10,546 nucleotides of DNA, taken from a bacterium (GTDB taxonomy: Bacteria > Verrucomicrobiota > Verrucomicrobiae > Limisphaerales > J093). The stretch spans positions 1 to 10,546 of the forward strand of contig JAKCAB010000424.1 of assembly GCA_021839785.1 (NCBI GenBank), given 5' to 3'. Within the stretch, counting starts at the first letter, position 1. Each line of letters begins with the position of its first letter. The notes under the pieces were generated by a model that made no database searches, was not told the origin of the DNA, and saw nothing but the letters and a program-made list of their open reading frames with translations. The translations under genes were made by a program, and so were the position numbers. This document shows positions 1 to 6,986 of this stretch, one piece after another.

Positions 1-308
1 GCATGAGCGCCAATTGCCCGCCGCGCGAACTCGCGGCGCTGACCGACTTTGGTTACCATGTCGGCCTGGCCTTCCAAGTCATCGACGACATCCTCGATGT
101 CACCCAGACCAGCGAGCAATTGGGCAAAACGGCCGGGAAGGACACCGCGGCGAGCAAGGCCACCTACCCGGCGATTGTCGGTCTGGAGAAATCGCGGCGC
201 ATCGCCGGGCAACTGACCGACAAGGCCTTCGCCGCGCTCAAGCCATTCCGCGGTCGCGCGGTAGCCTTGGAGGCCCTGGCAGATTACCTCTTGAAACGCG
301 ACCGGTAA
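1..308 (+). CDS. Polyprenyl diphosphate synthase (farnesyl/geranylgeranyl type), C-terminal part
   Basis: This is the end of a trans-isoprenyl diphosphate synthase, a cytoplasmic enzyme that condenses isopentenyl diphosphate with an allylic diphosphate to make C15-C20 (or longer) chains for quinones, carotenoids or cell-wall lipid carriers. The visible part holds the second Asp-rich motif, FQVIDDILD (nt 72-98), which binds the Mg-diphosphate of the substrate. It is followed by LGKTAGKD and KATYP, the conserved segment downstream of that motif, and by the typical ending LADYLLKRDR. The first Asp-rich motif and about two thirds of the enzyme lie upstream of the window, so the ATG at position 3 is probably an internal Met and the frame is open to the left edge. 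The GKTAGKD...KATYP pattern resembles IspA/CrtE-type short-chain synthases, but chain length is set by residues outside the window, so no symbol is given. The stop is TAA at 306-308. Confidence 0.93.
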   Translation, partial: MSANCPPRELAALTDFGYHVGLAFQVIDDILDVTQTSEQLGKTAGKDTAASKATYPAIVGLEKSRRIAGQLTDKAFAALKPFRGRAVALEALADYLLKRDR

Positions 309-331
309 GGCGTATCCGACGCGTCAAGCGC

Positions 332-349
332 CGGCGGCCTTTGCTGCCG
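332..349 (+). terminator. Weak hairpin after the prenyl synthase gene
   Basis: A 6-bp stem (CGGCGG with CTGCCG, one G-T pair) encloses a 6-nt loop, 23 bases after the stop codon at 308. No T-run follows, so it is not a classical intrinsic terminator. It may only be a chance product of GC-rich sequence. The rest of the 110-bp gap up to 419 shows no clear promoter. Confidence 0.2.
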
Positions 350-418
350 AACATCGCGGTGAGGGTGCGCGCCAGCCGGAACGCGTTTTGGTAAGGTCCT
401 TGCTTTGAATTAAGCACC

Positions 419-3400
419 ATGCACACGCATCGTTTCGTCGCCGTCGCCTTCGGAATCCTGGCCGCGGCAGTCTGGCTGGGATGCTCGTCGCGGGCGGCGG
501 AAGTCATCCCGGCGGACGCCGAGTGGAAGTATTTGAAAGGCATGGCCGAAGCGTCGTCGCCGGACCCGGCGGCGTGGCGGCAAGCCGGTTTCGACGATTC
601 CACGTGGGCTTCGGGCCAGGCGGCCTTTTTTTACGAGCACGATCCGGCGAGCGGCACCGCCTACACCGGCCACACCGAACTGGCCGACATGTTTGGCGGT
701 TACACCTGCGTGTTCCTGCGCAAGACATTCGTGCTCGGCGATCCGTCGAACATCAGCGAACTCGACCTGACCGCGGAATCGGACGACGGTTTCATCGCTT
801 GGATCAACGGCCAGGAGATCGCCCGGTTCAACATGCCGGACGGGAACGTCGCCTTCAACGGGACGAGTTTGTCGGCGCTGGGCGAACCGATCCCGCCGGT
901 CACCTACACGGACACCAACCCGCGTCGGTATCTGGTCGCCGGCGTCAATGTGCTCGCGGTCCAGGCCTTCAACTCCTCCCGGGGCAACAGCAGCGACTTT
1001 ATCTTCAATGCCTCTCTGAGCGCGGCCGTGGATGCCGTGCCGCCGGTGGTCACGGAGTTGATCCCCGCCGCGGGCGCCGCCGTTCGCGCGCTGAACTCCG
1101 TGGAAGTGCACTTCAGCGAAGCCGTTCAAGGCGTGGACGCCGGCGACCTGTTGATCAACAGCCAGCCGGCCACGAACGTGCTGGATTTCGCGCCCGACGT
1201 GTTCTTGTTCGAGTTTGCCCAACCGCCTGCCGGCACGGTGCAGGTGTCCTGGGCGCCGGCGCCAGGCATCACGGACCAAGCGAACCCGCCGAACGCCTTC
1301 GCGCCCCCGCCGGCCTGGACTTACAACCTCAACCCCAACTTGCCCGTGCCGGGGGTGATGATCTCCGAGTTCATGGCCGACAACGACGAGACCCTCAACG
1401 ACGAGGACGGCGACAGCTCCGATTGGATCGAGCTCTACAATCCCACGGCGGACACGGCGAACCTGAATGGTTGGTATCTCACCGACTCGACGAACAACCT
1501 CACCAAGTGGCGGTTCCCGAACGTCGGCCTGCCCGCCAAGGGCTATCTGGTCGTGTTCGCCTCCGGCAAGAACCGCGTCAATCCGACCGGCCGCCTGCAC
1601 ACCAACTTCAAGCTCGAAAACGACGCCGGCGGTTACCTTGCCTTGGTGGACGCCGGCGGCAAAGTGGTGTCGGAGTTCAAAGCTTATCCGCAACAGCACG
1701 ACGACATCTCTTACGGGCGAGACCGGCTGGATCCTTCGCTCGTCGGTTACTTCCCGCAACCTACGCCCGGCAGTGCCAACGCCGTCGGCGGCCCCGGCTT
1801 CGCGCCGGACGTGGATTTCTCCGTCAAGGGCGGCAGCTTTTCGGCGCCTTTCGAACTCACTCTCACCACCGCCCAGCCGGCCGCGCTGATTTACTACACG
1901 CTCGACGGCAACGCGCCGACCAACACCTCCACGCTTTACACCGGGCCGATCGGCGTCACAAACAGCGTCCAGGTGCGCGCCCGCGCCTTCGTGCCCGGCC
2001 TGTTGCCGGGAGAGCCGCGAAGCGAGAGCTACCTGCAACTCGGCCCCTCGGCGCTCACTTACACGACGGACCTGCCGATTCTGGTGGTGCACACGTTCGG
2101 CAAATCCAGCATTCCGGCGGAGGGAGACATCTTCGCCCAGATCGACGTGTTCGAACCCCGGAACGGAGTCACGTCGCTGACCAATGCGCCGGATGTCCGC
2201 GCCCGCTCGGGCATCAACCTCCGCGGCTCGAGCACGCTCGGCTATCCCAAGTCGAGCCTCGCCGTCGAATTGCGCAACGAGTTCGACGATGACAAGAACG
2301 TCTCTCTGCTGGGCCTGCCGGCCGAATCCGACTGGGTCCTTTACGCGCCGAACAACTTCGAACCGATTCTGATTCACAATCCCTTCGCCCACCAACTCAG
2401 CCGCAACCTCGGTCGTTACTCGCCCCGGACCCGTTTCGTGGTGGTCTATCTCAAGCGGACCAAAGGCGCGATTTCCTACCCAGCCGATTACTTCGGCATC
2501 TACGCGCTCGAAGAGAAGATCAAGCGCGGTCCCGACCGGGTGGACGTGCCGGCCCTCGAACCCGAGCACACCACCCCGCCGAAAGTCACCGGCGGTTATT
2601 TGATGAAGATCGACCGGCAGGGCCCCGGCGAGAGCGGCCTCTGGGCCGGCGGCGCTTATGAGGTCGTCACGTATCCGCGAGCGGAGGATTGGAATCTCCC
2701 TCAGCGCCGGCCGCAGGTGAACTATCTGCAGAGTTACCTCGATGCCTTCGGCAATGCCCTGAACGGTCCTAACTTCGCCGACCCGCAAACCGGCTACGCG
2801 GCTTACATCGATGTCGGATCCTGGATCGACCACCACCTCCTGAATATCCTCACGTTCAACGTGGATGCCCTCCGCCTCAGCGCCTATTTCTACAAACAAC
2901 GCTCCGACAAACTCTACTTCGGACCGCTTTGGGACTTCGACCGCTCGCTGAACTCCACTGACGGGCGCGACGCAAATCCGCGTGTCTGGCGCTCCGCCGT
3001 CGGCGACCGCGGCACCGACTTTTTCCGCTATGACACCCAGGCGTGGTGGGGCCGGTTGTTCGAAGACAACGACTTCTGGCAACGCTGGATCGACCGCTGG
3101 CAGGAGCTGCGCGAAAACGAGTTTGCGCTGACCAACCTCAACGCGTTGGTCGATCGCCAGACCGGCGAGGTGCGCAAAGAGCAGCCGCGCGAGCAGTCCC
3201 GCTGGGGGGTAGCCCCGCGAGGCGGTTTTCAAGGCGAGATCAACTCGCTCAAAATCTGGCTCTCGAACCGCGTGGATTTCATCGACACGAACTTCGTCCG
3301 CAAACCCACGCTCAACCTACTCTCGGGTAACGTCGCGCCCGGCACGGCGATCACGCTGTCCGGCCCGGCCGCCGCAACTATCTACTATACTCTGGATGGC

Positions 3401-5512
3401 ACCGATCCGCGTCTGTCCGGCGGGGGACTCTCATCCGCCGCTCAGTCGTACACGCAGCCCATCGCCATCACCGCAAACGCCCGGCTGGTGGCGAGGGCGC
3501 GCGATCTCAACCATTTCAATCTAACCAATAAAATTGCCGGCGACGGCAAGCCGCCGCTGTCCAGCCCGTGGTCGGGTCCGGCGGCGGCCACATATGTGGT
3601 GAAGACCCCGCCGCTCGCCATCACCGAAATCATGTACCACCCGGCCCCGCCGCCGGCCGGCGACACCAACGACGTGGAGAACTTCGCCTTCGTGGAAATC
3701 AAAAACGCGAGCGCAAGCCCGCTGAACCTCGTCGGTTTCCGCTTCACCAACGGCATCCGCTACACCTTCACCGCCGCGAGTGGCGTGACCAGCCTGGCGC
3801 CGAACGCTTACGCGCTCCTGGTGAAAAACCAGGCGGCGTTCCTCACTCGCTATCCCGGTGTCACGAACATCGCCGGTGAGTATGCAGGCAGCCTCGACAA
3901 CGGCGGCGAACGCCTGGTTCTCGAAGGGCCGTTGAAAGAACCGATCGCCGACTTCGCGTACGACAACGATTGGTATCCCGCCTCGGATGGCTTGGGCTTT
4001 TCGCTGGTATTGGCCGATGAGAGCCTGCCCGCGAGTGCCTGGGCCAGCGCCGCCGCGTGGCGCCGCAGCAGCCAGCTCGGCGGCTCGCCCGGCACGGCAG
4101 ACCCGGCGTTGGTGGACGTGCCCACCGTCCTGGTCAACGAGGCGCTGACGCACACCGACCCCCCGCAGGTGGACGCGGTGGAGTCGTTCAATCCCGGCGC
4201 CAGCCCCGTGAACCTCGGCGGCTGGTTCCTCACTGACGATTTCCGCGAGCCGCGCAAGTTCCGCATCCCCGACCCGACGCTCGTGCCGGCGGGCGGTTTT
4301 GTGGTGTTCGACGAAACGCAGTTCAACGCTGGCGGCCCGGCGAGTTTCTCGTTCAGCTCGCTCGGCGACGAGGTGTACCTGTGCTCGGGAGACGGCACAA
4401 ACCTCACCGGCTACGTTCACGGCTTCCACTTCGGCGCCGCGGCCAACGGCGTGACCTTCGGCCGCCATGTGGACAGCCTGGGCCGCGAGCATTTCGTCGC
4501 TCAGGTCCAGCCCACGCTCGGCGCGGCCAATGCCGGACCGTTGATTGGCCCGGTGGTCATCAACGAAATCATGTACCGCCCGCCACCGCTGGGAGCGGTG
4601 AACGACACGCTGAACGAATTCATCGAACTGCGGAACGTCGCCGCCCAGACCGTCCCGCTGTTCGATCCCGCGCACGTGACCAACACCTGGCGGATCGACG
4701 GCGGCGTCTCGTTCCAATTCCCCACGAACGTCACGCTGCCGGCCAACGGCTTCGCGCTGGTGGTGAACTTCGATCCCGGCCGCGACTTTGGCCCACTCGA
4801 CGCCTTCCGCGCCAAATATGCCGTGCCCGCCAGCGTGCCCTTCTTTGGGCCGTACAGCGGCAACCTCGACAACGCGGGCGATCGCGTGGCGCTCTACAAG
4901 CCCGATCCACCGCAGACCGAAACCGACCCCAGCCCCGGTTCGGTGCCGCACGTGCTGGTGGAAGACATTCACTACGAACCGGCCGCTCCGTGGCCCGCGG
5001 AAGCAGATGGCACGGGCAAATCGCTGCAACGTCTCGCCGCCACTCCGTTCGCGGACGATCCCGCGAGCTGGCAGGCCGCCGAGCCGACAGCCGGGCAGCC
5101 CAACGCCGGCGACACCAATCCCGATTGGGATGGCGACGGCCTGCCGAACGACTGGGAAAGCGCACACCAACTCGATCCACACGACGCCACCGGTGACAAC
5201 GGCGCGGCCGGCGATCCCGATCACGACGGCCTGACGAATCTCCAGGAATACTTCGCCGGAACCGATCCGCAGCTCGCGGCCAGCCGCCTCGCGATCGGCG
5301 CCGTCGATCTCAACGACGCCGAAACCTTGATCCGTTTTGTCGCCGTCGCCGGCAAGACTTACACCGTTGTCTTCACCGACAACCTCGCCAGCGGCGCGTG
5401 GCAGCGGTTGGCCGACGTCGCCGCTCCGCCCGCCACCGGCGAAGTCACGGTGCGCGATCCGGCCCGGCTGGCGACGCGCTTTTATCGCTTGGTCACACCG
5501 CGGATGCCGTAG
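419..5512 (+). CDS. Giant exported CotH-kinase protein with lamin-tail, chitobiase-like and Ca-loop domains
   Basis: This 1,697-residue protein is probably exported. Residues 1-26 look like a Sec signal peptide (hydrophobic VAVAFGILAAAVWLG, cleavage near SRAA/EV); the WLGC sequence is a poor lipobox. Domains in order are: a galactose-binding-like beta-sandwich (~27-202); an Ig-like segment (~205-303); lamin-tail domain 1 (~310-445); a chitobiase/FN3-like domain with IYYTLDG (~463-540); a CotH kinase region (~552-950); a second IYYTLDG domain (~966-1045); lamin-tail domains 2 (~1066-1200), 3 (~1232-1350) and 4 (~1379-1510); Asp-rich calcium-type loops DWDGDG and DPDHDG (1569-1604); and a C-terminal module ending RFYRLVTP. 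CotH hallmarks are FGIYALEEKIKRGPDR (692-707), GGYLMKID (725-732) and GPLWDFDR (835-842), whose aspartates match the family's conserved metal-binding positions. CotH proteins phosphorylate proteins outside the cytosol; the substrate here is unknown. Lamin-tail and chitobiase-like modules suggest surface or polymer binding. No Shine-Dalgarno precedes the ATG. There is no PEP-CTERM or LPXTG anchor. Confidence 0.93.
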   Translation: MHTHRFVAVAFGILAAAVWLGCSSRAAEVIPADAEWKYLKGMAEASSPDPAAWRQAGFDDSTWASGQAAFFYEHDPASGTAYTGHTELADMFGGYTCVFLRKTFVLGDPSNISELDLTAESDDGFIAWINGQEIARFNMPDGNVAFNGTSLSALGEPIPPVTYTDTNPRRYLVAGVNVLAVQAFNSSRGNSSDFIFNASLSAAVDAVPPVVTELIPAAGAAVRALNSVEVHFSEAVQGVDAGDLLINSQPATNVLDFAPDVFLFEFAQPPAGTVQVSWAPAPGITDQANPPNAFAPPPAWTYNLNPNLPVPGVMISEFMADNDETLNDEDGDSSDWIELYNPTADTANLNGWYLTDSTNNLTKWRFPNVGLPAKGYLVVFASGKNRVNPTGRLHTNFKLENDAGGYLALVDAGGKVVSEFKAYPQQHDDISYGRDRLDPSLVGYFPQPTPGSANAVGGPGFAPDVDFSVKGGSFSAPFELTLTTAQPAALIYYTLDGNAPTNTSTLYTGPIGVTNSVQVRARAFVPGLLPGEPRSESYLQLGPSALTYTTDLPILVVHTFGKSSIPAEGDIFAQIDVFEPRNGVTSLTNAPDVRARSGINLRGSSTLGYPKSSLAVELRNEFDDDKNVSLLGLPAESDWVLYAPNNFEPILIHNPFAHQLSRNLGRYSPRTRFVVVYLKRTKGAISYPADYFGIYALEEKIKRGPDRVDVPALEPEHTTPPKVTGGYLMKIDRQGPGESGLWAGGAYEVVTYPRAEDWNLPQRRPQVNYLQSYLDAFGNALNGPNFADPQTGYAAYIDVGSWIDHHLLNILTFNVDALRLSAYFYKQRSDKLYFGPLWDFDRSLNSTDGRDANPRVWRSAVGDRGTDFFRYDTQAWWGRLFEDNDFWQRWIDRWQELRENEFALTNLNALVDRQTGEVRKEQPREQSRWGVAPRGGFQGEINSLKIWLSNRVDFIDTNFVRKPTLNLLSGNVAPGTAITLSGPAAATIYYTLDGTDPRLSGGGLSSAAQSYTQPIAITANARLVARARDLNHFNLTNKIAGDGKPPLSSPWSGPAAATYVVKTPPLAITEIMYHPAPPPAGDTNDVENFAFVEIKNASASPLNLVGFRFTNGIRYTFTAASGVTSLAPNAYALLVKNQAAFLTRYPGVTNIAGEYAGSLDNGGERLVLEGPLKEPIADFAYDNDWYPASDGLGFSLVLADESLPASAWASAAAWRRSSQLGGSPGTADPALVDVPTVLVNEALTHTDPPQVDAVESFNPGASPVNLGGWFLTDDFREPRKFRIPDPTLVPAGGFVVFDETQFNAGGPASFSFSSLGDEVYLCSGDGTNLTGYVHGFHFGAAANGVTFGRHVDSLGREHFVAQVQPTLGAANAGPLIGPVVINEIMYRPPPLGAVNDTLNEFIELRNVAAQTVPLFDPAHVTNTWRIDGGVSFQFPTNVTLPANGFALVVNFDPGRDFGPLDAFRAKYAVPASVPFFGPYSGNLDNAGDRVALYKPDPPQTETDPSPGSVPHVLVEDIHYEPAAPWPAEADGTGKSLQRLAATPFADDPASWQAAEPTAGQPNAGDTNPDWDGDGLPNDWESAHQLDPHDATGDNGAAGDPDHDGLTNLQEYFAGTDPQLAASRLAIGAVDLNDAETLIRFVAVAGKTYTVVFTDNLASGAWQRLADVAAPPATGEVTVRDPARLATRFYRLVTPRMP

Positions 5513-5552
5513 CCAGCGCGCGGCGCGGAAAGAGTTTTGGGCGCAAAGCGCG

Positions 5553-5583
5553 AACGCGGTTTCCGGCCAGTGAGCGGCGCGTT
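5553..5583. terminator. Inverted repeat between convergent genes, possible shared terminator
   Basis: AACGCG (5553-5558) and CGCGTT (5578-5583) form a perfect 6-bp inverted repeat. Inside it, CCG (5563-5565) can pair with CGG (5575-5577) after a 4-nt bulge. It sits in the 79-bp gap between two genes that converge (stop at 5512, and stop at 5592 on the minus strand), where a bidirectional terminator would be expected. No T-run lies at the base of the stem on either strand, so the call is weak. A second tiny stem, GCGC-AAA-GCGC, is at 5541-5551. Confidence 0.25.
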
Positions 5584-5591
5584 GCCTGAGG

Positions 5592-6374
5592 TCAGTCTTT
5601 TCGACCGAGGTTTCCGGGCGTGAGCAAATCGCCCCAACGCAGGCGCTCTTCCAGCATCCTGCGCTGGACCAGCCAGTCGGCCAGGTCGATCAGTTCCCGC
5701 CCCACGCGGTTCAATTCCTCGCCGGCCTGCACGGCCAGGATCATCTCCGGGTCGTTGAACGGCGGCGTCCGCTGAAACGCCTCCGAGAGCAGCAGTCCTT
5801 GATCGTAAAAGCGCGCGAGCAGATGCGTGGCCACAAGGCGCAGCTTGGGGGTGAAGATCAGCGGCAGCCAGCGTTGGATCTCCGGTTGCGACGCCTCCTC
5901 CGCCGTGAGGTGCCCGAAGAAGAAACAGAACTCGCGCACCTCGTCCTTCATGGGCGGAAAATCGTCGAGGGCGTCCGGCGGGAGTTGGTTGAACTCCTGC
6001 ACGAACTCGCGCAACCGGCGAACGAACGTACGAAACAGCGGTCCGCCGAGATTGGCCAGGGCCAGGATCGCCACGAAGCGTTGGGTGAAAACCGCTTTCT
6101 CGTTCGCCACCGCCTGGAACAACGACTGGCCTTCGTCGCGCACCGCCACCGCGATGCGCTCGAACACCGCCGCGAACGGGTCGCCGCGCTGGCGACGCTG
6201 GCCAGCGATGGCGCCCAGCGCGTGCGGCAGCAACGTGCCGGCGCGCAGCAACTCGGACAGGCTCAAGGACAATTCCGCCGAGGCGATGGCGCGTTCGCGC
6301 GCGCGCCGTCGCCGGTCGTCATCGCCAGGTTTGGTTTCCTGGGGTCCAACGGGCATGGTCGATTCGGCCCCCAC
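5592..6374 (-). CDS. Soluble tandem GspF/PilC-like (T2SSF) domain protein without membrane segments
   Basis: This 260-residue protein appears to be two copies of the helical-bundle cytoplasmic domain of GspF/PilC, the inner-membrane platform of type II secretion and type IV pilus machines. Copy 1 (~33-127) shows LSELLRAGTLLPHALGAIA, then GQSLFQAVANEKAVF and ALANLGGPLFRTFVRRLREFV. Copy 2 (~146-238) shows GLLLSEAFQRTPPF and VQAGEELNRVGRELIDLADWL. These follow the T2SSF pattern 'LLxAGxxLxxAL ... GxSLxxAL...FPP...VxxGEExGxLxxxLxxLAdxl'. Authentic GspF/PilC proteins (~400 residues) carry a membrane helix after copy 1 and a pair around copy 2; none is visible here. A highly charged segment (residues 16-28) precedes the first domain. 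The start used is GTG at 6374; ATG at 6356 is an equally good alternative, and no start codon lies further upstream before a stop at 6474-6476. No pilus or secretion gene is nearby, so function is unknown. The domain assignment comes from reading the pattern by eye. Confidence 0.72.
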   Translation of the reverse strand: MGAESTMPVGPQETKPGDDDRRRRARERAIASAELSLSLSELLRAGTLLPHALGAIAGQRRQRGDPFAAVFERIAVAVRDEGQSLFQAVANEKAVFTQRFVAILALANLGGPLFRTFVRRLREFVQEFNQLPPDALDDFPPMKDEVREFCFFFGHLTAEEASQPEIQRWLPLIFTPKLRLVATHLLARFYDQGLLLSEAFQRTPPFNDPEMILAVQAGEELNRVGRELIDLADWLVQRRMLEERLRWGDLLTPGNLGRKD

Positions 6375-6563
6375 CGGGCAGCCGGTGTCCCTTACCGCGA
6401 GTCGGGAGACACGGCAAGCGAGCAGTTCGCGGTCCGCCGCCGGTGTCGTTCCGTCGCCGCGCGCAGGTTTTGGTCACGCCAGCGAAGCGCCTCGTCCCAG
6501 CCGGGAGCGGGTCGTCACTTTCCTTTGGGCCGAAACGGCTCGCGCGCGTACCGCTTGGGCGTG
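6375..6563. other. Divergent intergenic region
   Basis: This 189-bp stretch separates the minus-strand GspF-like gene from the plus-strand small membrane-protein gene, so promoters for both should lie here. No convincing -35/-10 pair or operator is visible. The ORFs crossing it are Arg- and Ser-rich shadows of GC-rich sequence. Confidence 0.4.
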
Positions 6564-6899
6564 ATGAAGACGGACCAACCATTCGACCGTGCGGCCATCC
6601 CCCGGCTGCCGCAGGCGCCGCGCGAGCGGTTCGACGGAATCGTGCACGTGGCGCTCGGACTGGCCGCGCTGGCCGCGTGCGTGCAGTTCCAAGCGGCCAT
6701 CGCCCGTTTCATTCCGCGTGCCGGAACATTCGCCGCGCGACTGAGCGAAACGCCCGAAATGCTGGCGAACCCGACCTATGCCATCCGGTACGTGGACACG
6801 AACCTGGCGGCGCAAGCCGCCGCAAAGGCCCGGCCGGCGGCGGCGGTGACCAGGAGCGAAAGTGCGCCGCCCGCGCCGCGCAATCCGTCCAGCATCTGA
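6564..6899 (+). CDS. Small hypothetical protein with one predicted membrane helix
   Basis: I do not recognise this 111-residue protein. It has a charged, Pro-containing N-terminus (1-24), one hydrophobic stretch, IVHVALGLAALAACVQFQAAI (about 26-46), that could be a membrane helix, and a C-terminal half that ends in an Ala/Pro-rich tail. Reality is supported by a strong G/C bias at third positions throughout the frame, a normal amino-acid mix, and lack of a competing gene. The frame is open far upstream, but that part overlaps the GspF-like gene on the other strand and looks like a shadow. The start chosen is ATG at 6564, with GTG at 6561 directly before it. There is no Shine-Dalgarno. It is divergent from the GspF-like gene and 87 bp upstream of the sensor kinase, so it could be the first gene of that cluster, though a hairpin lies between. 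Confidence 0.6.
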   Translation: MKTDQPFDRAAIPRLPQAPRERFDGIVHVALGLAALAACVQFQAAIARFIPRAGTFAARLSETPEMLANPTYAIRYVDTNLAAQAAAKARPAAAVTRSESAPPAPRNPSSI

Positions 6900-6937
6900 C
6901 TCTGGCCTTCCGAACCAGCCGCTCCGATTGCTGTCAG

Positions 6938-6960
6938 GCCCGGCTGGTGTTTGGCCGGGC
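6938..6960 (+). other. GC-rich hairpin upstream of the sensor kinase
   Basis: GCCCGGC (6938-6944) and GCCGGGC (6954-6960) form a perfect 7-bp stem around a 9-nt loop, in the 87-bp gap between the small membrane-protein gene and the sensor kinase start at 6987. It could be a terminator of the upstream gene or a 5'-leader structure of the kinase mRNA. No T-run follows (the next bases are GGTCGGG), so classical intrinsic termination is unlikely. Confidence 0.4.
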
Positions 6961-6986
6961 GGTCGGGTAAATTCTCGCCCCAAGAC

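Noticed and set aside
419..500. Lipoprotein signal (WLGC) in the giant CotH protein
   Set aside because: The residue three before Cys is Trp and two before is Leu, not the usual Leu then Ala/Ser/Thr. A signal peptidase I site near SRAA/EV fits better.
410..3232. A 940-codon open frame on the minus strand opposite the giant CotH gene
   Set aside because: It lies wholly antisense to a gene with clear domains and a signal peptide. Its product is a Val/Arg/Gly/Glu-rich sequence without recognisable domains, as expected when a high-GC3 gene is read in reverse.
3521..5224. A 567-codon minus-strand open frame opposite lamin-tail modules 2-4
   Set aside because: Same antisense-shadow explanation; no motif or domain is visible and it lies inside the giant gene.
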